Positions 1-8,551 of a stretch of 64,000 nt of DNA are shown here, one piece after another. The notes beneath the pieces were generated by a model, which searched no databases, was not told the origin of the DNA, and saw only the letters and a list, made by a program, of their open reading frames with translations. Within the stretch, counting starts at the first letter, position 1; every line of letters starts with the position of its first letter. The stretch is from Bog-756 sp049517675 (GTDB lineage: Bacteria; Actinomycetota; Acidimicrobiia; Acidimicrobiales; RAAP-2). The position numbers and the translations under genes are program-made. The stretch is from NCBI GenBank assembly GCA_049517675.1, contig JBEKRV010000016.1, positions 1 through 64,000 of the forward strand, given 5' to 3'.

Positions 1-576
1 GCGACCCGCATCCTGGTCATCGACAACTACGACTCGTTCGTCTACAACCTCGTCCAGGAGCTGGGCGAGCTCGGTGCCGACCCGGTCGTCTTCCGCAACG
101 ACGCCATCGACGTCGCCGGGATCCGGTCCGAGGCACCCGACGCCATCCTCATCTCCCCCGGACCGGGGCGGCCCGAGGCGGCCGGTATCTCCATGGCCGT
201 CATCCACGAGCTGGCCGGGACGTTCCCCATCCTGGGCGTCTGCCTCGGGCACCAGGCCATCGGGCAGGCCTTCGGTGCGGTCGTCGGACCCGCGCCGACC
301 CTCATGCACGGGAAGACGTCGTCCATCCACCACCAGGGCCAGGGGGTCTTCGCCGGGCTGCCGGATCCCTTCACCGCCACCCGCTACCACTCACTGGTCG
401 TCGACCCGTCCACGATCCCCGACGTCCTCGAGGTGACCGCCCGCTCCACGGACGGCGTCATCATGGGCCTGCGTCACCGGACGCTCGCCGTCGAGGGGGT
501 GCAGTTCCACCCCGAGTCGCTGCTCACCCCCGAGGGGCCCTCACTGCTCGCCAACTTCCTGGCGGCCGCGGGCTGA
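1..576 (+). CDS. trpG: Glutamine amidotransferase subunit of anthranilate / aminodeoxychorismate synthase (5' partial)
   Basis: The glutaminase subunit (TrpG/PabA family) releases ammonia from glutamine for the chorismate-using partner in tryptophan or folate synthesis. The reading frame is open from base 1, so the start lies outside the window; 191 codons are present, close to the usual full length. Seen directly: the N-terminal DNYDSFVYNL motif, the oxyanion motif SPGPG, the nucleophile region GVCLGHQ with its Cys, and the late HPES motif with the catalytic His. It converges on pknB with only 17 bases between stop codons, the same arrangement as the trpG-pknB junction of mycobacteria. Sequence alone does not decide between TrpG and PabA, and the enzyme may serve both pathways. 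Confidence 0.93.
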   Translation, partial: ATRILVIDNYDSFVYNLVQELGELGADPVVFRNDAIDVAGIRSEAPDAILISPGPGRPEAAGISMAVIHELAGTFPILGVCLGHQAIGQAFGAVVGPAPTLMHGKTSSIHHQGQGVFAGLPDPFTATRYHSLVVDPSTIPDVLEVTARSTDGVIMGLRHRTLAVEGVQFHPESLLTPEGPSLLANFLAAAG

Positions 577-593
577 AGGGCCCGACACGACGA

Positions 594-2414
594 TCAGCCC
601 TGTCCCCCACCCCCGCCCTTCGGCAACGTGGTGGAGGTGGTGGTGGTCGACGTGGTCGACGTGGTGGTCGTGGAGGTCGAGGTGGTGGTCGTGGTCGCGG
701 GTGGCCCCGACGAGACGGCGATGGCCACCGGGCTCCCCGGGGACACCGTGGCACCGGTCGGTGGGTTCGAGGACACCACCAGTCCGGCCGCGTACTGGGA
801 CGAGCTCACCGTCGTCACACTCCCCACGTTGAGCCCGGCGTTGCCCAGTGTCTGTCCGGCCACCAGTTCGGAGAGCCCGATGAGCGACGGGACGACCACG
901 TCGGCCGGTCCGGACGACACGGTCAGGGTCACCGTGGCCCCCTGGTTGACCTTGGTGCCGGACGCCGGATCGGTGCTGAGGACGGTCCCCTTGACCGCCG
1001 TACTGGTCCGGTAGACGACGGTCGACTGGAGTCCGGCGCTCTGCAGGATCCCCACGGCGTTGCCCTGGGTGGTGTTGGTCAGCCCCGCGGGGACCGTCAC
1101 CTGGACCGGCGGCGGCGCCTCGGCCACCTTGATGGTCACGGTGTCCCCCTTCTTGACCAGGGTGCCGGAGGCGGGATTCGTCGAGATCACCGTCCCCGGC
1201 GTGTCGTTGGAGACCTGCTGGACCTGGGTCACGGTCAGCCCGTCACCCTGGAGGGTCGCCGTGGCCACCGAGGCCTGTTGACCGACCACGTTGGGGACGC
1301 TGAACGACGCGCCGCCCCCGAAATAGCCGAGGTTCCGCCCGAGGACGAAGCCGGCCAGGCCCAGCAGGATCAGGAGCAGGACCAGCGCGATGACGTAGTT
1401 GCGGGTGCGGTTGGTGCCGTCCTCGGGGGTGTCGCCGCCGGAAGTGTCCACCGGCACGCCACCGTTACCGCCTGCAGCGGACACCGCCTGGGTGGCGTCC
1501 ATGCCGGCCACCGCCGCCATGGTGGTGGTGGCGCCGGCCACGCCGATCATCGTCGTGGTGTCCTCCATGGCGAGGACGCTGCGGCCCTCGTTGAACCGGA
1601 GGAGGTCGGCCCGCAGGTCCTCGGCCGTGGCATACCGGTGGGCCGGTTCCTTGGCCATGGACTTGAGGATGATGGCCTCGAAGGTGGGCGGGATCTGCGG
1701 GTTGAGCTCGCGTGGGGCCGGAGGATGGTCCCGCACGTGCTTCGAGGCCACGGCCACCGGCGACTCGCCCAGGAACGGGGGGCGGCCGGTGACCATCTCG
1801 AAGAGCACGACACCGAGTGAGTAGATGTCGCTGCGGGCGTCGACCCCGAGTCCCTCGGCCTGCTCGGGGGAGAAGTAGGTGGCCGTGCCCATCACCGCGC
1901 CCGTCTGGGTGAGGCTCTCCTCGGTGTTGATGGCCCGGGCGATGCCGAAGTCGGTCACCTTGACGTGACCGTCGTCGGTGATGAGGACGTTGCCCGGCTT
2001 GACGTCCCGGTGGATGACGCCGTGCTTGTGGGCATAGCCGAGCGCGGCGGCCACGTGGGCGCCGATGTCCGCGGTGCGCTCGGCCGACAGCGGGCCGGCC
2101 GACTTGAGGATGGAGGACAGGGGACGTCCGTCGATGTACTCCATCACGATGAAGTAGGTCCCGGTGTCCTCGCCCCAGTCGAACACCGGGACGATGTTGG
2201 GGTGGGACAGGTTGGCCGCGGCCTGGGCCTCCCGGCGGAACCGCTCGACGAACGACCGGTCCACCGACAGTTCGGGGAAGAGCACCTTCAGTGCCACCGG
2301 CCGGTCCAGCAACCGGTCGTGGGCACGGTAGACCTCGGCCATGCCTCCCCGGGCGATGAGGTGGTTGAGTTCGTAGCGCTCGGAGAAGACACGCGGCGTC
2401 TGGGACGGGTCCAT
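594..2414 (-). CDS. pknB: PASTA-domain Ser/Thr protein kinase PknB
   Basis: Membrane Ser/Thr kinase that senses peptidoglycan fragments and phosphorylates cell-wall and division proteins. The kinase domain covers about residues 12-275 with the glycine loop GGMAEVYRAHD, Lys in VALKVL, the catalytic loop HRDVKPGNVL and DFGIARA. A juxtamembrane linker, one membrane helix near residues 339-360 and three PASTA repeats follow; mycobacterial PknB has four. The protein ends in a Thr/Ser stretch and a Gly-rich tail. The ATG at 2414 is preferred over the TTG at 2423 because it puts the kinase domain at the usual distance from the N-terminus; neither has a clear ribosome binding site. It follows pbpA by 88 bases and is the last gene of the fha-pstP-pbpA cluster. 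Confidence 0.95.
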   Translation of the reverse strand: MDPSQTPRVFSERYELNHLIARGGMAEVYRAHDRLLDRPVALKVLFPELSVDRSFVERFRREAQAAANLSHPNIVPVFDWGEDTGTYFIVMEYIDGRPLSSILKSAGPLSAERTADIGAHVAAALGYAHKHGVIHRDVKPGNVLITDDGHVKVTDFGIARAINTEESLTQTGAVMGTATYFSPEQAEGLGVDARSDIYSLGVVLFEMVTGRPPFLGESPVAVASKHVRDHPPAPRELNPQIPPTFEAIILKSMAKEPAHRYATAEDLRADLLRFNEGRSVLAMEDTTTMIGVAGATTTMAAVAGMDATQAVSAAGGNGGVPVDTSGGDTPEDGTNRTRNYVIALVLLLILLGLAGFVLGRNLGYFGGGASFSVPNVVGQQASVATATLQGDGLTVTQVQQVSNDTPGTVISTNPASGTLVKKGDTVTIKVAEAPPPVQVTVPAGLTNTTQGNAVGILQSAGLQSTVVYRTSTAVKGTVLSTDPASGTKVNQGATVTLTVSSGPADVVVPSLIGLSELVAGQTLGNAGLNVGSVTTVSSSQYAAGLVVSSNPPTGATVSPGSPVAIAVSSGPPATTTTTSTSTTTTSTTSTTTTSTTLPKGGGGGQG

Positions 2415-2502
2415 GTGGGTCAAAGCCTATGCCTGCTATCGCTCGGTTCCGGTGTTCTCGACACTGCGTGATCGGCGTTCTGACACCGTGCCAACGGCCG
2501 AC

Positions 2503-4023
2503 TCACGGCGTCTCCGCCAGTGCGTCGCCCAGGATGGTCTTCATGGGTGGCCCCGAGACTTCGGCGCCCGTGCTGCTGCCGATCTGGTTGGGAACCACCA
2601 CGGCGACGGCCACCCGCGGGTCGTTGGCCGGGGCGAAGGCGATCATCCAGTCGTTGGTGAGACTGGCGTTGGGGCCCGTCTCGGCGGTGCCCGTCTTGGC
2701 CGCCACGTCCCAGCTGGCCGGAAACCCGACGTTGGCGGCGGTTCCGCTGGTGACGACGCCCTGCATGAGGGTGGTCACGGCGGCCGCGGTCAGCGGGTTG
2801 GTCGCCGTCAGCCAGGGGTGGGGCCGGTAGGTGGTCAGGAGGTTGCCGGCCGAGTCGTGGATGTCCTGCATCACGTGGGGCGTCATGATGACGCCGTGGT
2901 TGGCGAACCCGTCGGCCACCAGGGCCATCTGGAGGGCGGTGGCCACCACGTCCTGCTGCCCGAACGCCGAGTAGGCCTGGGTGGGCTTGTCCAGGATGGA
3001 GGGGCTGGATGTCGCCGTCGGGAACTGGGACACCCCGGCGCCCGGCAGGTCGATGGGGACCTGCTGGTTGAACCCGAATGCCTGCGCCTCGCTGACCATC
3101 GCCGGCCCCCCGAGGTCCATGCCGAGGGTGGCGAACGCGGTGTCGCACGACTGCGGCAGGATGGCCTGGTAGCCGGTGACCGTGTCCAGCGACCCGCCGC
3201 ACCTCTCGTGCACACCGTCGACCCCGGCGTAGTTGCACAGCTGCTTGTCGGACTGCGGCAGTGAGATGCAGTTGGTGGTGGGGATCTCGAGTTTGGCCAA
3301 GGCGGGCTGGTGGTCGTAGACGGCGGCCGACGTCACCGTCTTGAACGTCGAACCCGGAAGGAACCCGTACTGGAAGGCGCGCGACACCAGCGAGCTCTGG
3401 GCGCTGTCCGGGTCGAGGGCCGTCCAGGCGTACTTCTCCACGGCGACGGTGGGCGACGCCAGCGGCCGCGGGTCGAAGGTGGGATTGCCGTACATGGCCT
3501 CGACGGCCCCGGTCTTGACATTGAGCACGACCGCGCCGGCCTGAGGGGCGCTTCCGTCCACGTTGGTGGCGTTCACGGCCGCAGCCACCTGGCTCTGCAG
3601 GGTGGTGGTGATGGTCAGGGTCACGTTGCCCGTCGTCGTGCGGTTGGTCAACAGATCGCGCAGGGTGGTGGCCGGACGGGTGTGGGACTCGAGGTAGCTG
3701 TCGTACTCGTCCTCGATCCCGGTCTTGCCGTAGATGAGGGAGTCGTAGCCCACGATCTGGGAGAACAGCACCGCGGTGTACGGGTTGTACACCCGCTGGT
3801 ACTTGTAGTAGCCGTTCGAGGGGATCGAGCTGGCGAGTACGACACCGTCGGCCGACAGGATGTCGCCCCGGGGGTCGTTGCGGGCCAGCGAGAGGACCCG
3901 GGGGTTGTTGGCCGAGTTGGCCAGAGTGTTGGCCTTCAGGATCTGGATGTTGTTGAGCTGGACGAACAGCACGACGAAGCAGAGCATCATGAAGACCCCG
4001 AGGCGGCGGATGCGGCGTTCCAT
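2503..4023 (-). CDS. pbpA: Class B penicillin-binding protein (PbpA/FtsI-like transpeptidase)
   Basis: Peptidoglycan DD-transpeptidase of 506 residues, anchored by one N-terminal membrane helix (about residues 8-25) with the catalytic domain outside the cell. The three penicillin-binding motifs are visible in order: STFK near residue 224, SCD near 289 and KTG near 442. The start ATG at 4023 overlaps the pstP stop by one base (TGATG), which implies translational coupling. In other actinobacteria the partner glycosyltransferase gene rodA sits between pstP and pbpA; here it is absent. The long open frame upstream of this ATG is only the alternative frame of pstP. Confidence 0.95.
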   Translation of the reverse strand: MERRIRRLGVFMMLCFVVLFVQLNNIQILKANTLANSANNPRVLSLARNDPRGDILSADGVVLASSIPSNGYYKYQRVYNPYTAVLFSQIVGYDSLIYGKTGIEDEYDSYLESHTRPATTLRDLLTNRTTTGNVTLTITTTLQSQVAAAVNATNVDGSAPQAGAVVLNVKTGAVEAMYGNPTFDPRPLASPTVAVEKYAWTALDPDSAQSSLVSRAFQYGFLPGSTFKTVTSAAVYDHQPALAKLEIPTTNCISLPQSDKQLCNYAGVDGVHERCGGSLDTVTGYQAILPQSCDTAFATLGMDLGGPAMVSEAQAFGFNQQVPIDLPGAGVSQFPTATSSPSILDKPTQAYSAFGQQDVVATALQMALVADGFANHGVIMTPHVMQDIHDSAGNLLTTYRPHPWLTATNPLTAAAVTTLMQGVVTSGTAANVGFPASWDVAAKTGTAETGPNASLTNDWMIAFAPANDPRVAVAVVVPNQIGSSTGAEVSGPPMKTILGDALAETP

Positions 4024-5351
4024 CAGGGCGCCACCGTCGTGGACGTCGTCGCACCGGCCGTTCCCGTGGCCGCCGGTGGACAACCGGCGGCACTCGGCGT
4101 CTGGGAGCACACCGTCTGCTTCTCGGTCGCCACCAGGTTGGCCACGTAGGCCTGCGCCGCCTCGAGCGAACCCTCCTGCACCCCGGTGGTCAGCTCGGCG
4201 ACGGCATAGGGAGGCACGTCCGCCGTGGTGACGCCGGTCCGCTCCACCTCGACCGGCTTGTAGAGGACGCCACCGCCCACCCGGCCGTGGTAGATCATCA
4301 GCTCGTTGTTCGAGACCTGCACGTAGTACGCGTTGGTGTCGTACCAGCGGATGGCGAAGAAGGCGCCGTAGACGATGGCGGCCAGGATCACCACGAACAG
4401 CAGGGTGCGGACGGTGACGAGGCGGCGCCCGCGGGCCTCCCGCCTGGCCTTGCGCCTGGCCCGCCACCGGTCGCGCCACTTCGGCTTGAGGGGCTCCGGC
4501 CCGGGAAGGGCCTCCACCGGTCCGGCGACATCCGGGTCCGGGTCCGACGGGGCCTCGTCGGCAGCCGTCTTGAAGTCCGGGGCGACCGCGGCCACCGCCT
4601 CCTCGGCGGGTATCTCCTCCTCGTCGCCATCGCCCCGCACGACGTCGACGACGACGACGGTGATGTTGTCGCTCCCTCCGTGGGTCCGAGCCGCCCGGAC
4701 CAGCAGGTCCGCGGCCACCTGGGGGTCGGGCACGGTGGCCAGCACCTCGGCGATCTGGGGCTCGTCGAGTTCGTTGGTCAATCCGTCGCTGCACAGGAGG
4801 AAGCGGTCGCCCCGGGTCGGCTGGATGCGCCACAGGTCGACGGACACGTCTTCGGCCACGCCGAGGGCCCGGGTCAGAATGTGCCGGTGGGGGTGGACGG
4901 CGGCCTCGGACTCGCTGATCTCGCCGCTGCGGACCATCTCCTCGGCCAGGCTGTGGTCGACGGTGATCTGGGAGAGCTCGCCGTCGTGGAACCGGTAGGA
5001 CCGCGAGTCGCCCACGTTGACCAGGGCGATCACGTCCCGGCCGTCCTCGTTGACGAGGGCGGCAGCCGTCATCGTGGTGCCCATCCCCCGAAGCTCCGGG
5101 TTGTCCAGGCTGTGCTCGTAGACGACCGCGTTGGCCTCCGACACCGCCTCGGACAGTCCCGCGCCGGTGGGCTTGGTCCGGAAGGCGACGGTCAGGGTGT
5201 CGACGGCCAGGCGGGCGGCGACCTCGCCGCCGGCGTGGCCGCCCATGCCGTCGGCCACGGCGAACAGGGTGCCCGTCTCGACGGCAAGGTCCTGGTTGAC
5301 GGAACGGACGAGGCCGGTGTCGGTCGCCGATCCGGAGCGGAGCAACGTCAT
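4023..5351 (-). CDS. pstP: PP2C-type Ser/Thr phosphatase PstP
   Basis: Metal-dependent phosphatase that reverses PknA/PknB phosphorylation. The PP2C domain occupies about residues 1-240, with metal-binding and core motifs ATDTGLVRSVNQD, VADGMGGHAGGEVA, SDGLTNEL and GGSDNITVV. A charged acidic linker and a basic Arg/Lys-rich stretch precede a single membrane helix near residues 310-335, then an extracellular domain of roughly 100 residues with two cysteines and a Thr-rich end. The ATG at 5351 lies one base beyond the fhaB stop; the extra 16 residues of the longer open frame lie inside fhaB and are not needed. Overlap with pbpA by TGATG. Confidence 0.94.
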   Translation of the reverse strand: MTLLRSGSATDTGLVRSVNQDLAVETGTLFAVADGMGGHAGGEVAARLAVDTLTVAFRTKPTGAGLSEAVSEANAVVYEHSLDNPELRGMGTTMTAAALVNEDGRDVIALVNVGDSRSYRFHDGELSQITVDHSLAEEMVRSGEISESEAAVHPHRHILTRALGVAEDVSVDLWRIQPTRGDRFLLCSDGLTNELDEPQIAEVLATVPDPQVAADLLVRAARTHGGSDNITVVVVDVVRGDGDEEEIPAEEAVAAVAPDFKTAADEAPSDPDPDVAGPVEALPGPEPLKPKWRDRWRARRKARREARGRRLVTVRTLLFVVILAAIVYGAFFAIRWYDTNAYYVQVSNNELMIYHGRVGGGVLYKPVEVERTGVTTADVPPYAVAELTTGVQEGSLEAAQAYVANLVATEKQTVCSQTPSAAGCPPAATGTAGATTSTTVAP

Positions 5352-5352
5352 G

Positions 5353-5844
5353 TCAGCGCCCGACCTCGAACACGGTGCCGCCGACCTGCAGGAGATCACC
5401 CTTCTGCAGTTTCGTCCGCTCCTGGATCCGCACGGTGTTCACCCACGTACCGTTCGTGGAGTTCAGGTCCTCGGCCCACAGGTCGCCATCGAGGCGGAAC
5501 AGGCGGGCGTGCAGGTTCGAGGCATACGAGTCGTAATCGATGGGGACGCCGCAGCCCGGGGCCCGACCGACCGTGACCTCCTCGCCGACGTCGTACACGC
5601 GACCGGACTGGTCGTCGGGGCGGATCACGTGCAGTCGCAATTGGCGGCGGCGCTTGCCGTCCACGACGGGGTCGACGTCCCTGCCCCGACGACGCTTCCG
5701 CTTGAGGGGGCGGACCTCGACCCAGACAGCGCGGACCACCCACATGAAGAACAGCCAGAGGAGCACGATGACGCCGAATTCGAGCACCCTGAGCAGGGGG
5801 GCGTTGTCGATGGGTGCGGCGGCTGACGCGATGAGCTGGATCAA
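5353..5844 (-). CDS. fhaB: FHA-domain protein FhaB (FipA)
   Basis: A 163-residue forkhead-associated protein that binds phosphothreonine partners at the growing pole or septum and is a known substrate of the PknA/PknB system in mycobacteria. An N-terminal membrane helix at about residues 20-42 is followed by a short basic region and a C-terminal FHA domain with GRAPGCGVPI, SNLHARLF and LNSTNGTWVN. The start is a TTG at 5844; no in-frame ATG or GTG comes before the membrane helix, and the ribosome binding site is weak. It sits 16 bases after fhaA and one base before pstP, so it is surely in the same transcript. Confidence 0.9.
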   Translation of the reverse strand: MIQLIASAAAPIDNAPLLRVLEFGVIVLLWLFFMWVVRAVWVEVRPLKRKRRRGRDVDPVVDGKRRRQLRLHVIRPDDQSGRVYDVGEEVTVGRAPGCGVPIDYDSYASNLHARLFRLDGDLWAEDLNSTNGTWVNTVRIQERTKLQKGDLLQVGGTVFEVGR

Positions 5845-5860
5845 GGTCGGGTGCCGGAGC

Positions 5861-6517
5861 TCACGAAGTCTCGAAGCGGAGCACGGTGGTGCCGATCACG
5901 ATCTGGTCGCCATCGTTCAGCACCCGCTCACGGACGGTGGCCCCGTTGACCCGGGTGCCGTTGGTCGAGTTCAGGTCGACCACGACCACGTCGTTCCCCG
6001 ACCTGCGGATCTCGGCGTGGCGACGGCTCGCGTTGGGATCGTTGATCACGATCGTGCTCTCGGGCAGACGCCCGATGGTGATGGGCTCGGGGCCGAGCAC
6101 CACCCGCATGCCGTCGGCGAGCAGTACCGAGGCGGCCGGCAGGCCCGACGGGCCCTCGTGGACGTCCGAGACCACGGCGAAACGGCCGCAGCGTTGGCGG
6201 GGATCCTCGACGACCGACACGGTGACGGGGCCCACGAAGACGTACTCCTCGGTCCGGGCGTGCTCCCGGGCCGCCTCCTCGAGCTCGCGCACCAGGGCGT
6301 CCAGGAAGCTCTCGAACCGGTCGAAATCCGGGGCCGACAGATGCACGACGAATGCGTTGGGCGCGATGAGACCGTGTACGCCCAAGCGTCGCTTGAGGTC
6401 CATCTCCCTGGTCACCCGGCGACCGATCTCCACGGGATGCAATTCGCCTCGGAAGGCCTTGGAGAGAGTACCGTCCACCATGCGCTCGAGGCGCCCTTCG
6501 AACTTCTGAAGTCCCAT
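5861..6517 (-). CDS. fhaA: FhaA-like protein (DUF3662 plus FHA domain)
   Basis: Cytoplasmic phosphothreonine adaptor of 218 residues. The N-terminal FhaA domain (DUF3662, about residues 1-115, beginning MGLQKFEGRLERMVDGTLSK) is followed directly by an FHA domain from about residue 130 with GRLPESTIVI, SRRHAEI and LNSTNGTRVNG. The mycobacterial protein is more than twice as long because of a disordered linker that is missing here. It is the first gene of the fhaA-fhaB-pstP-pbpA-pknB run. No ribosome binding site is seen; a TAGGCT hexamer at 6527-6532 suggests a nearly leaderless transcript. Confidence 0.92.
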   Translation of the reverse strand: MGLQKFEGRLERMVDGTLSKAFRGELHPVEIGRRVTREMDLKRRLGVHGLIAPNAFVVHLSAPDFDRFESFLDALVRELEEAAREHARTEEYVFVGPVTVSVVEDPRQRCGRFAVVSDVHEGPSGLPAASVLLADGMRVVLGPEPITIGRLPESTIVINDPNASRRHAEIRRSGNDVVVVDLNSTNGTRVNGATVRERVLNDGDQIVIGTTVLRFETS

Positions 6518-6526
6518 GTCGGCGTC

Positions 6527-6532
6527 AGCCTA
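6527..6532 (-). promoter_or_regulatory. Candidate -10 element of the fhaA operon
   Basis: Read on the minus strand this is TAGGCT, matching the actinobacterial TAnnnT pattern, and it ends nine bases before the fhaA ATG. The region 17 bases upstream has no good -35 box but is covered by the 6541-6559 inverted repeat. Inference from pattern only. Confidence 0.4.
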
Positions 6533-6540
6533 CCGGTGTC

Positions 6541-6559
6541 TACCCCCTGGTAGGGGGTA
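6541..6559. promoter_or_regulatory. Inverted repeat resembling a CsoR-family operator
   Basis: TACCCCCTGGTAGGGGGTA is a perfect 7-5-7 inverted repeat. The TACCCC...GGGGTA layout is typical of operators of the CsoR/CstR/RcnR metal or sulfur sensors. It lies 24-42 bases before the fhaA start, in the space between the expected -35 and -10 boxes, a position where a bound repressor would block RNA polymerase. No CsoR-like gene is present in the window. Confidence 0.4.
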
Positions 6560-6645
6560 CGGGAAGCGTATCTGCCGCCCGTCACGGGCGGTCGGCGGCC
6601 CGATCGGACGGGTGGGACGCGGATTCCGGGGCCGGGAACATCAGG

Positions 6646-6651
6646 TAGCCT
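6646..6651 (+). promoter_or_regulatory. Candidate -10 element of tRNA-Leu
   Basis: TAGCCT lies 13 bases before the mature tRNA 5' end, at a distance fitting a start of transcription near 6658. The -35 region is not convincing. Confidence 0.35.
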
Positions 6652-6664
6652 CTACCGGTCGCTC

Positions 6665-6748
<84 letters not shown>

Positions 6749-6860
6749 CTCCTGTGATGTGTTGTGGGATCCACGACGAACCCCCTGATCATGTACCCAG
6801 ACGGACGGACCGCCGCCTCAGCCTCACCGGGCTCATTCGCGAACTCCGAGCACCTTCAGC

Positions 6861-6883
6861 CCGGCCCCGGCGGCGTGGGCCGG
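6861..6883 (+). terminator. GC-rich hairpin downstream of tRNA-Leu
   Basis: CCGGCCC (6861-6867) pairs with GGGCCGG (6877-6883) around a nine-base loop. There is no T tract. It separates the tRNA from the promoter of the next gene and could end the tRNA transcript. Confidence 0.35.
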
Positions 6884-6900
6884 CGGCAACCGCAGGGGTC

Positions 6901-6928
6901 TTGACGCTCTCGGAACCCGTGATGTAAT
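6901..6928 (+). promoter_or_regulatory. Promoter of the phosphoesterase gene, probably leaderless
   Basis: TTGACG at 6901-6906 and TGTAAT at 6923-6928 are separated by 16 bases. The start of transcription would fall at or next to the ATG at 6934, and no ribosome binding site is present, so a leaderless message is likely. Confidence 0.5.
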
Positions 6929-6933
6929 GGCCA

Positions 6934-8343
6934 ATGATGAGCGCGGATCGAGCCTGGTCCAGACGGCAGATCCTCCAGGGGGCGCTCGGGGTGGGTGCAG
7001 CGGCCATCGGTGTCAGCGCCTGCACGACCGAAGGCCTGTCCTCGGGTGCGAAGGCGCCCGCTGCGCCGGCATCGCACCTGCCGCCCCGCTCCCAGTGGCG
7101 CCACCCCGGATCCCTGCCCTTCCCGAACCTGCCGGAGGGCACCGACACGCTGCCTCAGATCGAGCACATCGTCGTCGTGATGCAGGAGAACCATTCGTTC
7201 GACAACTACCTCGGGATGCTCGGTCGGGGCGACGGGTTCGCCCTCGACCGCCATGGTCGTCCGACGAACACGAACCCGGACCCCACGGGCGGCTCCGTGC
7301 GCGCCTTCCGCGAGACGGAGACGTGCCAGGCCGGCAACGTCACCCAGACCTGGGACGCCAGCCACATCCAGTACGGGCGGGGCCGCAATGACGGGTTCAT
7401 CGGACCCGACAGCAGCAGCGACTGGTCGATGGCGTACTACACGGGCGAGGAGATCCCCTTCTACCACTCGCTGGCCAGCACGTTCCCCGTCTGCGACCGC
7501 TACTTCTGCTCGGTGCTGGCACAGACCTACCCGAACCGCCGCTTCCTGCTGGCCGGAACGGCCTTCGGACTGATCGCCACCGTGGACTCGTCCATCAACG
7601 GAATCCCTCCCAACGGAACCGTATTCGACCGTCTCGACGCCCACGGCATCAGCTGGGCGAGCTACGCCTCCGACGTGTCCTTCCTCTATGTGATCTCCGA
7701 CATCGTGAAGAAGAACCCGAGCCGGATGAAGACGCTCGACCAGTTTCATGCCGACGCCAGGGCGGGCACGCTGCCGGCGGTCTCGTACGTCGACCCCGAC
7801 CTTCTGACGGGCACCGAGGAGAATCCCCAGGACCTCTCACTCGGCGAGCACTTCGTCTCCACGGTGGTCGACTCGTTGCTCAACAGCCCGGCATGGGACC
7901 GAACCTTGTTCGTGTGGACCTATGACGAGCACGGCGGCTACTACGACCACGTTCCGCCCCCGCCGGCGATCCCGCCCGACGACATCCCGCCCGACCTCGG
8001 TCCGACCGATCAGCCCGGTGGGTACGATCGTTACGGCTTCCGGGTCCCGACCGTGGTGATGTCTCCGTACAGCAAGCCCCACTTCGTGTCCCACACCGTG
8101 TACGACCACACGTCGGTACTGAAGACGATCGAACGCAAGTGGAACCTCCCTGCGATGACCTACCGGGATGCGAACGCCAACGACCTGCTCGACTGCCTCG
8201 ACCTCGGTCACCGCGCCTTCGCCGATCCTCCGATCCTGACCGCTCCGGGGAACCCCACGGGCATCTCCCGGTGCGAGCCACCACCCACCAGCGAGCAGCC
8301 GCCCCTGGCGGCCTTCCTGAAGACCCCCAGAACATCGGTCTGA
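6934..8343 (+). CDS. Tat-exported phosphoesterase (phospholipase C / acid phosphatase family)
   Basis: 469-residue member of the phosphoesterase family PF04185, which includes bacterial phospholipases C and AcpA-type acid phosphatases. The N-terminus has a twin-arginine motif SRRQILQ, a hydrophobic stretch and a lipobox-like end GVSAC, so the protein is probably a Tat-exported lipoprotein. The family signature EHIVVVMQENHSFDNY is near residue 75, and later conserved blocks include TYDEHGGYYDHVPP, RYGFRVPTVVMSPY and YDHTSVLKTIERKW. Substrate cannot be told from sequence; phospholipid or phosphate scavenging are the usual roles. It appears to be a single-gene transcript. Confidence 0.88.
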   Translation: MMSADRAWSRRQILQGALGVGAAAIGVSACTTEGLSSGAKAPAAPASHLPPRSQWRHPGSLPFPNLPEGTDTLPQIEHIVVVMQENHSFDNYLGMLGRGDGFALDRHGRPTNTNPDPTGGSVRAFRETETCQAGNVTQTWDASHIQYGRGRNDGFIGPDSSSDWSMAYYTGEEIPFYHSLASTFPVCDRYFCSVLAQTYPNRRFLLAGTAFGLIATVDSSINGIPPNGTVFDRLDAHGISWASYASDVSFLYVISDIVKKNPSRMKTLDQFHADARAGTLPAVSYVDPDLLTGTEENPQDLSLGEHFVSTVVDSLLNSPAWDRTLFVWTYDEHGGYYDHVPPPPAIPPDDIPPDLGPTDQPGGYDRYGFRVPTVVMSPYSKPHFVSHTVYDHTSVLKTIERKWNLPAMTYRDANANDLLDCLDLGHRAFADPPILTAPGNPTGISRCEPPPTSEQPPLAAFLKTPRTSV

Positions 8344-8492
8344 CTTCACACCGACGAATCGACACCTCATCCACGTGTCCGATGAAGCTCGCCGGACAGG
8401 CTGCGGGCGGCGGGATCCGAGGAGGTGGCCCAGCGCATGGCGACCGAGTCAGGGACCTCCCGGTCAGCCGCTCCACGGCCCTGGTTCCCGCC

Positions 8493-8507
8493 GGACCGAA
8501 AAGGTCC
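8493..8507 (+). terminator. Short hairpin between the phosphoesterase and the next gene
   Basis: GGACC and GGTCC flank a GAAAA loop. It lies in a 208-base gap that otherwise shows nothing recognisable. Weak evidence, since the stem is only five pairs. Confidence 0.2.
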
Positions 8508-8551
8508 AATGGCTCTTGGTCCACGGCGGAGGCTCGCTGACACTGTGACCT

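Noticed and set aside
571..599. GGCTGA/TCAGCC inverted repeat over the converging stop codons of trpG and pknB, considered as a terminator.
   Set aside because: The arms mostly consist of the two stop codons and flanking bases that would pair by chance in convergent genes; the loop is 17 bases and there is no T tract.
2420..4093. Long alternative frames over pbpA, and the upstream extension of its own frame into pstP.
   Set aside because: The pbpA frame from the ATG at 4023 has a signal anchor and all three transpeptidase motifs; the others are Arg/Pro-rich shadows.
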